Source: Nocardioides sp. Root682
GTDB taxonomy: Bacteria > Actinomycetota > Actinomycetes > Propionibacteriales > Nocardioidaceae
Assembly: GCF_001427795.1 (NCBI RefSeq)
Contig: NZ_LMHJ01000001.1
Coordinates: 5,839-46,637 of the forward strand
Direction of reading: 5' to 3'
DNA: 40,799 nt
Shown: one piece after another, positions 1-6,519 of the stretch
Layout of the letters: every line of letters starts with the position of its first letter
Position numbering within the stretch: the stretch's first letter is position 1
Position numbers and translations under genes: made by a program
Notes under the pieces: generated by a model
The model's database searches: none
What the model saw: the letters and a program-made list of their open reading frames with translations, nothing else
Told to the model about the DNA's origin: nothing

Positions 1-32
1 ACGCCGCTCGGCAGCTTCTCTTCGACACCCAT
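1..32 (-). CDS. nuoB: NADH-quinone oxidoreductase subunit B, N-terminal fragment
   Basis: Only the first 10 codons and part of the next lie in the window, reading MGVEEKLPSGV, which matches the usual actinobacterial NuoB start (MG-EEKLPSG). NuoB carries the N2 iron-sulfur cluster of respiratory complex I on the cytoplasmic side of the membrane. The ATG at 32-30 lies 3 bases past the nuoA stop, so the two genes are certainly co-transcribed leftward. The rest of the gene is outside the window. Identity rests on this short match plus the nuoA neighbour. Confidence 0.85.
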   Translation of the reverse strand, partial: MGVEEKLPSG

Positions 33-35
33 GGG

Positions 36-392
36 TCAGTCCCAATCCAATCCGCCGCGGCGCCAGACGTATGCGTAGGCCACGAAGACCGTGGCGATGA
101 ACAGGACCATCTCGACCAGGCCGAACCACGCCATGGCGTCCAGGTACAGGGCCCAGGGGTACAAGAAGATGATCTCGATGTCGAAGACGATGAAGAGCAT
201 CGCGGTGATGTAGTACTTCACCGGGAAACGCCCACTGAGCGCCTGAGGCGTCGGCTCGATACCGCACTCGTAGGAGTCGAGCTTCGCGCGGTTGTAGCGG
301 CGCGGCCCGATCATGGTGCTCATCGCCACGGACCCGACCGCGAACAACGCAGCCAGTGCAGCGAGAACCAGAACCGGTGTGTAGAGCTCCAT
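36..392 (-). CDS. nuoA: NADH-quinone oxidoreductase subunit A
   Basis: Membrane subunit A of complex I, 118 residues. It has three hydrophobic segments (about 5-28, 63-83 and 88-108) and the family loop with the KLDSYECGIEP motif between the first two, then the acidic IVFDIEIIFLYPWA motif. An in-frame upstream ATG at 425 would add 11 residues, but I chose the ATG at 392 because a GGGAGG ribosome site lies just before it and the shorter protein fits the family. It is the first gene of the nuo operon, with nuoB 3 bases downstream. The operon promoter should lie in 393-780. Confidence 0.95.
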   Translation of the reverse strand: MELYTPVLVLAALAALFAVGSVAMSTMIGPRRYNRAKLDSYECGIEPTPQALSGRFPVKYYITAMLFIVFDIEIIFLYPWALYLDAMAWFGLVEMVLFIATVFVAYAYVWRRGGLDWD

Positions 393-518
393 GAGCCTCC
401 CTCCCCCCCAGCGAACGAACGCCAAGGTTCACGGCCCGACGACCTGATCCCATGCGCAATGCCGTAGCGCCTCAGTCCGGCATCAAGCACTTTCTAGCCG
501 AGGTCGGACGCTGACAAG

Positions 519-534
519 TCACCCCGCGGGGTGA
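519..534. promoter_or_regulatory. Perfect 16-bp palindrome, possible operator
   Basis: TCACCCCGCGGGGTGA is identical on both strands. It lies 127 bases upstream of the nuoA start and about 245 bases before the rightward gene at 780. The symmetry suits a dimeric regulator, but no known site matches. A GC-rich palindrome of this length could also arise by chance. Confidence 0.3.
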
Positions 535-711
535 GCAACTGGGTGGCGCCAGATTGGGTCGGAAGCGGACAGCAGACATGGACCAGTCACTCGAGTCGGA
601 GAGTTCTGGACATGCCACGACTGCAACCCCGCCACGCGTGGGCCAACGCTCATTCCATTCGCGCCGAGCGCCCTCCGACACGGTCAGGAATCGCAGCCCC
701 CAGAGCCACTA

Positions 712-727
712 GGTGATGTGGGTCACA
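712..727. promoter_or_regulatory. Crp/GlxR-like binding site
   Basis: The sequence GGTGATGTGGGTCACA contains GTGA-N6-TCAC, the conserved core of Crp-family sites (TGTGA-N6-TCACA); one outer base differs. It ends 52 bases before the ATG at 780, a position suited to control of that gene. It lies 320 bases from nuoA, so control of nuo is possible but less direct. Whether this organism's Crp/GlxR homologue uses it is inference. Confidence 0.55.
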
Positions 728-779
728 CCCATTGCCTCACTCATACGGGTGAGGTCGATGAACGTTCCCTCACGGTCAG

Positions 780-1565
780 ATGAACTTGCCGAACACTTCG
801 AAAGTAGATCTCGTGATGGCAACAGCCAGCGCCGCAGAAGCGCAACAGTCCAGTACCCACGCACCAGGTGACGACGATTCGGAGCACCGTTCCAACGAGA
901 CATCGGATCCGAGCGATGAGGGCGCGTCCAGCAGTCGGTGGCGACGGATCTGGTCGCATGGTTCCGCCAAGGCGGTCGCATGGATTGTCACGGTTGCCAT
1001 CGCGACTGGGTGCATGTGGATCGTCGTACTCAAGGACAGCGAAAGTGTCGACAGTTCGTCATCGACGGCCCCGACAGAACCCGCCCCGGCCGCCTCGCTC
1101 GAAAGACTGAAGGCACTCAACGACCCCGTCGCCGGCTACCACCTGGAATACCCGGCGACCTGGGCCGAGGTCGCTTCCGCAGACACGCCCGCCGGACCTG
1201 ACGGCCATGTCGTCCGGATCGCTGGCGAGAACGCAATGAGCATTCGAACCTTTGCCCTCGAACGTCCTGTCGAGGCCTCCGCAGTGGCCGACATGCGAGC
1301 CGTCACCGATGCGATCCTGTCCAGCCCCAAAGCACAACTGACTGTGCTCGATGTTCGCGAGACCGAAGTCGCTGGCCTCCCAACGATCTACTACCTCTAC
1401 TACTTCCCAGCCGGGTCGCAGCGGGGAATTCACGCCCACTACTTCATCTTCGACCGCACGAAGATGCACGCCTTGATCTTTCAGGTCGTCCCCGACGCCG
1501 ATTTTGCCGACTACGCGAAACAGTTCGACCAAGTGGTCGCGTCCTTCAAGTCCGCGGCCTCCTAG
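780..1565 (+). CDS. Membrane-anchored protein with PsbP-like extracytoplasmic domain
   Basis: 261 residues. An acidic, serine-rich cytoplasmic tail (1-55) and a basic stretch around 53-60 precede one membrane segment (about 65-84). A serine/proline linker follows, then a soluble domain (about 108-258) opening with GYHLEYPATWAEV. That tyrosine-proline-tryptophan opening is typical of PsbP/Mog1-fold lipoproteins such as the LpqN family; this is a resemblance seen by eye. The positive residues before the membrane segment put the domain outside. The start is uncertain: neither ATG 780 nor ATG 816 has a good ribosome site. It precedes the membrane cluster by 55 bases and may be its first gene. No function is assigned. 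Confidence 0.75.
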   Translation: MNLPNTSKVDLVMATASAAEAQQSSTHAPGDDDSEHRSNETSDPSDEGASSSRWRRIWSHGSAKAVAWIVTVAIATGCMWIVVLKDSESVDSSSSTAPTEPAPAASLERLKALNDPVAGYHLEYPATWAEVASADTPAGPDGHVVRIAGENAMSIRTFALERPVEASAVADMRAVTDAILSSPKAQLTVLDVRETEVAGLPTIYYLYYFPAGSQRGIHAHYFIFDRTKMHALIFQVVPDADFADYAKQFDQVVASFKSAAS

Positions 1566-1620
1566 GCCTCAGACCCTGACACAGTCCCACTCCCTCCAAC
1601 TGCGTCATTCAGGAGCAGAC

Positions 1621-1866
1621 ATGATCTGGCTCATCCTTGGAATCGTGCTCGGAATCCTTCTCGTACGGACATTGCAGACAGCCCTCATCGCGCTGGCGGC
1701 CAGTCTGGGCAGGATCGACACCGCGCTGAACGACGTCGTCACGGAGTGCCAGCTGATCGTCCCGGCTCTCGACGGAGTACCCGCACTGGCGGAGACGCAA
1801 GCGCTCGTCGGCGCCGTTCCCGGCCTGGTTGAACGCTACGTGGGCGCACTGAAGCCCCTTCTCTAG
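1621..1866 (+). CDS. Small single-pass membrane protein (cluster gene 1)
   Basis: 81 residues. The N-terminus is a bare membrane segment (about 1-15) with no positive residue before it and arginine after it, predicting an outside N-terminus and a cytoplasmic helical tail. The tail contains a DVVTECQLIV stretch similar to the DCEQIV stretch of the gene at 5022, which suggests the two are relatives. The ATG at 1621 is preceded by an AGGAG ribosome site. The next gene begins 22 bases downstream. No known family is recognised. Confidence 0.75.
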   Translation: MIWLILGIVLGILLVRTLQTALIALAASLGRIDTALNDVVTECQLIVPALDGVPALAETQALVGAVPGLVERYVGALKPLL

Positions 1867-1888
1867 TCATACCGAAAGGGATCCCGCC

Positions 1889-2152
1889 ATGACACTCCTC
1901 ATCGTCACCGCTGTCGCCGTCTCCATCGTGGCTGCAGTCGTCCTCGTCTTCTACCTGATCAAGGTCATCAAGGCGTTGCGCAGCATCACGGCCAAGCTGG
2001 CCAACGCACGCATCCTTCTCCTCACCACGTCGTCCCAGACCGCTCCGGCGACAGACCTGGTCGGTGGCATCGGAAGCAATGTCAGCTCCTTGCACCAACT
2101 GGTCACGGGTGTCGCCCGCAGCTTGGGGCTCTCCGTGCGAGGTCACCGGTGA
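1889..2152 (+). CDS. Small single-pass membrane protein (cluster gene 2)
   Basis: 87 residues with one long N-terminal membrane segment (about 2-24) followed at once by lysines and arginines (KVIKALRSITAK). This predicts an outside N-terminus and a cytoplasmic tail. The tail is a predicted amphipathic helix region, then a serine/threonine-rich linker and a second helical stretch. A purine-rich ribosome site (GAAAGGGA) precedes the ATG. Its stop overlaps the GTG start of the next gene by four bases (GTGA), so translation is probably coupled. No known family is recognised. Confidence 0.75.
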   Translation: MTLLIVTAVAVSIVAAVVLVFYLIKVIKALRSITAKLANARILLLTTSSQTAPATDLVGGIGSNVSSLHQLVTGVARSLGLSVRGHR

Positions 2153-2373
2153 CCGCCTACGCGGGCGCATGCCAGGACCTTGGCTTCATCTGCGACTGGC
2201 GCGTCTCCGCAGACAGAAGGTCGGCTGCCGTCGACGGACTGGTTGACCATCTCAACGAGATCCACGCCACCGGTTCGACGTCACCTGCGCTCAGCGCGGT
2301 GGTCGACAGTCACATCACCGAGACTCCTGCCGGCACCTCCGGCGGAGCTCACACCAAGGAGCACGCATCGTGA
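2149..2373 (+). CDS. DUF1059-like small protein (cluster gene 3)
   Basis: 74 residues, no membrane segment. The first half shows CQDLGFICDW followed by HLNEIH, the cysteine and histidine spacing of the DUF1059 family of small putative metal-binding proteins. The second half is low-complexity and rich in threonine, serine, alanine and histidine. It begins with GTG overlapping the previous stop and ends overlapping the next GTG start, each by four bases, so it is tightly coupled within the membrane cluster. It is the only soluble protein of the cluster and might be its cytoplasmic partner; that role is inference. Confidence 0.65.
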   Translation: MTAYAGACQDLGFICDWRVSADRRSAAVDGLVDHLNEIHATGSTSPALSAVVDSHITETPAGTSGGAHTKEHAS

Positions 2374-3029
2374 ACAGCAAGCACGTCTTCCCCAGCAAGC
2401 TGCCAGCCTCACGCAGCGTCACTCCAGGTGGGCTGGCCTCGATCATCCTGGTCGTCGTGGCCGCCCTCGTCCTGGTCTTCCTCCTGAACCGCACCCAGCA
2501 CAACGCCGTTGAGATTCGCGGGGCGGCCGCTGAAATCGCCACAAGCGGTCGCGGAATCAACGAGTACACGGATTCAATTCTTCAGCTGAACCGGACGAAC
2601 GAACTGGCCACATCGATCCTCGAGAGCGCGAAGCCACTCGACGCAACACTGACGGACATCAATGGACTGGCCAGCGAGATCGACACCACGGTGGCTGGCA
2701 TCGAGGGCAGCGCCACGGGCATCGCCACCAGTGCCCGGTCCATCAACTCAAGCGCTGCAACGATCAAGGGCGACGTCACGAAGATCAACGAGGTGGCGAC
2801 CGACATCTCGAACAGTGCGGCCGGTATCAACGCAAATGCCGCCAAGATCCTGACCTCCGCCAGCGCTATCGAACGCGGTATCAAGATGATCAACGGCAAC
2901 GCCGCAAAGGCCGCCAAAGTCGTCAGCGGAATCCTCGCCGATGCGCGCGGCATCGATACAACGGCCGTCCGAAGCGATCATCTCGCCGGCTGTATCGACA
3001 GCGGCCTGAACGGCGGACCGAAGTGCTGA
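2370..3029 (+). CDS. Membrane-anchored heptad-repeat stalk protein (cluster gene 4)
   Basis: 219 residues. A basic N-terminal tail (1-20) and one membrane segment (about 22-39) precede a long extracytoplasmic helix. From residue 97 to 195 isoleucine recurs exactly every seven residues (97, 104, 111, 118, 125, 132, 139, 146, 153, 160, 167, 174, 188, 195; alanine at 181). Small residues, mostly alanine or valine, fall four positions after each. This is a nearly perfect coiled coil with no heptad break. The C-terminus carries two cysteines (208 and 219, the last residue). The GTG start overlaps the previous stop. It resembles the next two genes in plan. No known family is recognised, and function is unknown. 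Confidence 0.8.
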   Translation: MNSKHVFPSKLPASRSVTPGGLASIILVVVAALVLVFLLNRTQHNAVEIRGAAAEIATSGRGINEYTDSILQLNRTNELATSILESAKPLDATLTDINGLASEIDTTVAGIEGSATGIATSARSINSSAATIKGDVTKINEVATDISNSAAGINANAAKILTSASAIERGIKMINGNAAKAAKVVSGILADARGIDTTAVRSDHLAGCIDSGLNGGPKC

Positions 3030-3087
3030 CCCGCACGAAACGCCCACAAAGCCCGCAACGCTCCTTGACGAGAATCGGAGGTTGACC

Positions 3088-3792
3088 ATGGCAACCGACA
3101 CCCAGACCACCTTCGCTCTCAGTTCCGCGGGACTTGAACGGCAGCGCGGCATCGACCTCTGGCTACGGACCTGGATCGCGCTCGGCATCGTCGTCGCCGT
3201 GACGGTCATCGGATACCTGATCTTCATTTCAAGTTCCCTCGCCGGCATCAACACGCATCTCCAAGCCGCAAGGTCCGCGGTCGTCGACGTCAACGGCAAC
3301 ACCAAGACCCTTCCTGGCCAGATCAGTACGGTCAACGAGAACCTGACCAGCATCGACGAGGCGCTGAAGCCGATTCCGTCGCACGCGACAGACATCCGAG
3401 ACAATCTCGCGTCCGTCCAGGGCCATGGCGTTGCCATCGACGGGTCGTTGTCGCACACCAACGGCCAGCTGGCCGGAGCGGCAAAGGACCTCGCCGTCAC
3501 CACGCCCCTGCTGAACAACATCACCACGCAGTTGAGCGACACCTCGCAACTTCTCACCTCGATCCTGAGTTCAACCTCAGCTATCGACGACAACCTCTTG
3601 ATTCTTCAAGGTGATGGGGCTTCAGGAGTCGGGAAGACCGATGCGACAGTTGCCTCGATCGTCCGGACGCTGACACCCACCGGGGCAGGTCTCGATGACA
3701 TCCTCTCCGGGTTGAAGTCGGTCAACGTCCACCTCTACGACGTCTGCCGCAGCGTGCCCGTCAATCTGTTGCACGGACGTCAGCCGTGCTGA
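3088..3792 (+). CDS. Membrane-anchored heptad-repeat stalk protein (cluster gene 5)
   Basis: 234 residues with the same plan as its upstream neighbour: a basic cytoplasmic tail (1-27), one membrane segment (about 29-48), then an extracytoplasmic helical stalk. Hydrophobic residues recur in heptads, with leucine-type positions at 86, 93, 107, 121, 128, 135, 142, 149, 156 and 170, and isoleucine or valine at 82, 89, 96, 103, 110, 117, 145, 159 and 166. It ends with two cysteines (220 and 234, the last residue), as the upstream gene does. I chose the ATG at 3088 over an upstream TTG because a GGAGG site sits 7 bases before the ATG. The preceding gap of 58 bases is the largest within the cluster. 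Function unknown. Confidence 0.8.
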   Translation: MATDTQTTFALSSAGLERQRGIDLWLRTWIALGIVVAVTVIGYLIFISSSLAGINTHLQAARSAVVDVNGNTKTLPGQISTVNENLTSIDEALKPIPSHATDIRDNLASVQGHGVAIDGSLSHTNGQLAGAAKDLAVTTPLLNNITTQLSDTSQLLTSILSSTSAIDDNLLILQGDGASGVGKTDATVASIVRTLTPTGAGLDDILSGLKSVNVHLYDVCRSVPVNLLHGRQPC

Positions 3793-4490
3793 CGAGTGCT
3801 CTCGCCCGCTACTCGACGACCCCGTCACCTGGGCAACGTCGGGCCATCACACTGAACCTCGTGATCTTCTTCGCGTTCACACTGACGGCGGTAGTCATGC
3901 TGACTCGGACAGCGATGGCCGCGAACGCCATCAACCGCGATGTGGCGAGCGCCATCGAACCAGCCGTCGTCGGCATCAACGAGGGGACCAAGGGCCTCCC
4001 GGTACTCGACACAACAGCTCAAGTCACCAGCAAGATCGCAGCTGCCGCCGAACCTCTTCCCGGCCATCTCGCCAGCGTCGTCGATTCAACTGGCCGCATC
4101 GACAGCAACCTTGCGTCCACCCAGAAAAGTGCCACGGGCATCGGCTCTTCTGTCGATAGCATCAAGGCCTCGACCGGGGTGATCACGTCCGATGCCGGCG
4201 TCCTGAACGAACTCGTTGACGACATTCGCAACCGAGCCGAGGGTATTGATACGAGTCTCTCGGCCGTGGCACGACTCTCCTCTTCCATGGTGAAGGGACT
4301 GTCCGGCGCCAACGCGTCGCTCACCGACATTCTCCGCGCAACGGGACCTCTCAGTCGTGCGGTGGGGGGCATTCAGGAGAGCGTTCCAAGAATCAGGGAG
4401 CACGCTCAAGACATCGCGAACAGTCCCATCCTGCTGAGGAATGGGCTGGCCGTAACGTCTCTGCTCGGTAACGTCCTGGAAGGGAACTGA
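3786..4490 (+). CDS. Membrane-anchored heptad-repeat stalk protein (cluster gene 6)
   Basis: 234 residues. The cytoplasmic tail ends in RR (18-19), followed by one membrane segment (about 21-40) and an extracytoplasmic helical stalk. Isoleucine or a similar residue recurs every seven residues at 95, 109, 116, 123, 130, 137, 144, 151 and 158, with threonine at 102. Unlike the two genes before it, it has no C-terminal cysteines; it ends in a leucine-rich stretch. The GTG start overlaps the previous stop by seven bases. With genes 4 and 5 it looks like a set of three paralogues, which could pack together as one mixed coiled coil. That assembly is inference. Confidence 0.8.
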   Translation: MLTSALARYSTTPSPGQRRAITLNLVIFFAFTLTAVVMLTRTAMAANAINRDVASAIEPAVVGINEGTKGLPVLDTTAQVTSKIAAAAEPLPGHLASVVDSTGRIDSNLASTQKSATGIGSSVDSIKASTGVITSDAGVLNELVDDIRNRAEGIDTSLSAVARLSSSMVKGLSGANASLTDILRATGPLSRAVGGIQESVPRIREHAQDIANSPILLRNGLAVTSLLGNVLEGN

Positions 4491-4492
4491 CC

Positions 4493-4753
4493 ATGGGAAG
4501 CCCTGCTTGGTACATCGGACTGATTGTCGGTGCTGGCGTAGTACTCACCGTGGTCGTTTGCGTGTCCACCATTCTCAGCCTTGCCAGGCGCATCTCGATG
4601 CAGGCCCGTGAACTCTCATTGGCGCTGGGCGCGACCGTCGACAACACCGAAGTGCTGCACGTCATCCCATCAGTCAACGACATGATCGTGACCGTGCACG
4701 AGGCAATCGGCACCCTCCGAACAGACGTGTTCGAGAAGAGGCGAGCCCGATGA
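4493..4753 (+). CDS. Small single-pass membrane protein (cluster gene 7)
   Basis: 86 residues. An uncharged N-terminus runs straight into a membrane segment (about 6-29), followed by LARR, so the tail should be cytoplasmic. The tail is a predicted amphipathic helix with isoleucine/valine at roughly heptad spacing and a short NTEVLHVIPSVND segment. It starts two bases after the previous stop and its own stop overlaps the next ATG (ATGA). It belongs with the inward-facing small proteins of the cluster. No known family is recognised. Confidence 0.75.
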   Translation: MGSPAWYIGLIVGAGVVLTVVVCVSTILSLARRISMQARELSLALGATVDNTEVLHVIPSVNDMIVTVHEAIGTLRTDVFEKRRAR

Positions 4754-5025
4754 CTGCAGTCGACAACGAGACGGCGCTTTGGTGGATTCTCATTGGCATC
4801 GGAGTTGCGGTGACGCTTTGCGTAGTGGTCCTGCTGTCGCTCCTCTCGGCGTTCGTCCGGGACATCGAACACAACGTGCGAGCTGCAGGCGCGCAGTTGG
4901 GGCACTTGGCGAACAACACCGGAACACATCCGCACGTGCACCAGACTGCCCAACTCATCAGCGCGCTGGGTGTCGAGTTGCAAGCACACAACGCGGCTCT
5001 CAGCAGGACGACGGGACCACTATGA
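4750..5025 (+). CDS. Small single-pass membrane protein (cluster gene 8)
   Basis: 91 residues. An acidic N-terminus (VDNE) precedes one membrane segment (about 10-34), and the following region carries R37 and later basic residues, so an outside N-terminus and a cytoplasmic tail are predicted. The tail shows a histidine-containing linker (THPHVHQT) between two helical stretches. It starts within the stop of the previous gene and ends within the start of the next, each as ATGA, so translation is probably coupled. Its arrangement parallels the gene at 4493. No known family is recognised. Confidence 0.75.
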   Translation: MTAVDNETALWWILIGIGVAVTLCVVVLLSLLSAFVRDIEHNVRAAGAQLGHLANNTGTHPHVHQTAQLISALGVELQAHNAALSRTTGPL

Positions 5026-5492
5026 ACACGAACCTCACGTCAGCGTTGAGTCTGATCGTCGTCGTCGCACTGCTGGCGGTGCTCGTGGGCTTCGTTCGCC
5101 ATCTCACGGGCGTCCTCAATCGAACTGGAAAGAACCTGGTGGATGCGCTCGCTGTCACCACGACCATTCGACAGGACTGCGAGCAGATCGTAGGCGGTGT
5201 GCTGGCGCTGAATGTCAATCTGAACGCCGCCGCTGCAGGACTCAACGCCGTGACCAGCTCCGCCCAAAGACGCGCTGCTTCGCGCACGACTGAGCTGAGG
5301 CCGATCACGCATCCACCAACCCCTGCTCAACCGCCCGCCACGGTCCGCACGACCGTCTCCGCGATCCGGGACATCCGCGCGCCGAAGTCCAAGATCGAGT
5401 CCACCCCGGAGCCAGCACGGGTCTGGACGATCCGGGAACCCACGCCCAATGGTGACGCTCCACGCGGCCTTCATGTCCGTGACGGCGGCTGA
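5022..5492 (+). CDS. Single-pass membrane protein with proline-rich tail (cluster gene 9)
   Basis: 156 residues. One membrane segment (about 8-25) is followed by arginine and histidine, predicting a cytoplasmic tail. The tail begins with a helical region containing DCEQIVGGVLAL, similar to the gene at 1621. It then becomes a long proline-, threonine- and arginine-rich region (from about residue 90) that is probably disordered. It is the last gene of the overlapping membrane cluster and starts at an ATGA overlap. The response-regulator gene follows after 86 bases. The disordered basic tail might bind a cytoplasmic partner, DNA or RNA; this is speculation. Confidence 0.75.
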   Translation: MNTNLTSALSLIVVVALLAVLVGFVRHLTGVLNRTGKNLVDALAVTTTIRQDCEQIVGGVLALNVNLNAAAAGLNAVTSSAQRRAASRTTELRPITHPPTPAQPPATVRTTVSAIRDIRAPKSKIESTPEPARVWTIREPTPNGDAPRGLHVRDGG

Positions 5493-5529
5493 GAGAGTTG
5501 GAACCCCGGCGGTCCCGGTCGAGGTGACG

Positions 5530-5574
5530 ATGGCCTCCGACCGGCGCTGGCGCGGCACCGAGTCGGGCTGCTAG
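5530..5574 (+). CDS. Possible 14-residue leader ORF
   Basis: A GAGGTG ribosome-like site precedes an ATG that opens a 14-codon frame (MASDRRWRGTESGC) ending four bases before the GTG of the response regulator. Its position would allow translational coupling to that gene, whose own start has no other good ribosome site. It may equally be chance in a GC-rich spacer. Confidence 0.25.
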   Translation: MASDRRWRGTESGC

Positions 5575-5578
5575 CAGC

Positions 5579-6256
5579 GTGACTCGCATCCTGCTCGTGG
5601 AAGACGAGCAACAACTCGCTCGAGCGCTACACATCAGTCTTGGCGCGCATCAGTACGACGTCGAGGTTGTCGCTACGACTGCCGAAGCCTTGGAGTTGGT
5701 GGCGGAGGAGCTCCCCGATCTCGTCCTCCTGGACCTCAGTCTCTCCAACTTCAACAGCATCGGCATGGTCCTCGAACTACGCGGATGGAGCGATGTGCCG
5801 ATTGTCGTCCTCTGCTCGCGGAATGGGCAGCGAGACAAAGTCGATGCACTTGCCGCCGGCGCAGACGACTACGTCACGAAGCCGTTCGGCATGGACGACC
5901 TACTCGCGCGCGTCAGTGCAGCGCTGCGACGCAGCGGCGGCTCGCCGTCCCCGACATTGGTCGAGACGTCGTCATTCCGCGTTGACCTCGCGGCCAGGAC
6001 CGCCACCGGCCCAGGCGGCAGTGATGCACTGCTTACTCCCAAGGAGTGGCATGTGCTCGAGGTACTGCTCCGCAGCCCGCGCCAACTGGTCACCCAGCGA
6101 CAACTGCTCGCCGAGGCCTGGGGCCCCGGGGCCGAGACGCACGCTCACTACTTGCGCATCTATCTGGGGCAGCTCCGTCGCAAGCTCGAGGCGAATCCGG
6201 CACGTCCGCGGCACCTCGTCACTGATCCTGGTGTCGGGTATCGGTTCGAACCCTGA
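5579..6256 (+). CDS. KdpE-type response regulator, orphan
   Basis: 225 residues, OmpR/PhoB class. The receiver domain (about 1-115) has the acidic pair E8/D9, the phosphate-accepting D52, S80 and K101. The winged-helix DNA-binding domain (about 125-225) ends in HLVTDPGVGYRFEP as in KdpE, the regulator of the Kdp potassium pump. Two oddities stand out. The loop after D52 reads LSLSNFNS in place of the usual LPxxDG, and no sensor kinase or kdp pump gene is in the window. It lies 86 bases after the membrane cluster on the same strand and may regulate it. The GTG start gives the normal length. Family assignment is firm; target genes are inference. Confidence 0.88.
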   Translation: MTRILLVEDEQQLARALHISLGAHQYDVEVVATTAEALELVAEELPDLVLLDLSLSNFNSIGMVLELRGWSDVPIVVLCSRNGQRDKVDALAAGADDYVTKPFGMDDLLARVSAALRRSGGSPSPTLVETSSFRVDLAARTATGPGGSDALLTPKEWHVLEVLLRSPRQLVTQRQLLAEAWGPGAETHAHYLRIYLGQLRRKLEANPARPRHLVTDPGVGYRFEP

Positions 6257-6519
6257 CCAGCTCACTCCCGATTCGGCCTCGTCAAGACAGGGCTGCGTCC
6301 CTCGCCAAGATCCGCCCGGAGACTGCCGTTCGGACCGTGCTGCTTCGTTCGGCAGCCCACCTCAGCCCAAGGGTTTTCGACCAGTAAGCGTCCAGTGCTT
6401 TGCTGTGGTTGGACGGCCGCATTCCTGCGAGTGGAGCATCGCTGCAGGTCAGAGGCTTGGTTTGGTTGGTGCATGCGTGAATTGAGCTCAGGACCGCGAA
6501 TCCCACTGCTTCAAATCTC
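6257..6519. other. Non-coding spacer after the response regulator
   Basis: I see no convincing gene or RNA here. A 13-base sequence, GCAGGTCAGAGGC, occurs at 6444-6456 and again at 6544-6556 inside the terminator stem, exactly 100 bases apart. The rest looks like ordinary spacer between convergent genes. Confidence 0.5.

Larger units (their letters stand above)
426..779. other. Intergenic region between nuoA and the 780 gene
   Basis: About 350 bases separate two divergent genes. Short open frames exist on both strands (472-681 leftward, 531-716 rightward) but show no recognisable protein. The region holds a perfect 16-base palindrome (519-534) and a Crp-like inverted repeat (712-727), so it most likely contains the divergent promoters for nuo and for the rightward membrane cluster. 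No -35/-10 pair can be assigned with confidence. Confidence 0.6.

Noticed and set aside
472..716. Small open frames (69 and 61 residues) in the nuoA upstream gap
   Set aside because: They have no ribosome site, leaderless promoter or recognisable sequence, and they overlap each other on opposite strands.
1621..5492. Mce lipid transporter operon
   Set aside because: The many single-pass proteins with helical stalks recall Mce subunits, but no Mce beta-barrel domain, YrbE permease or ATPase is visible.
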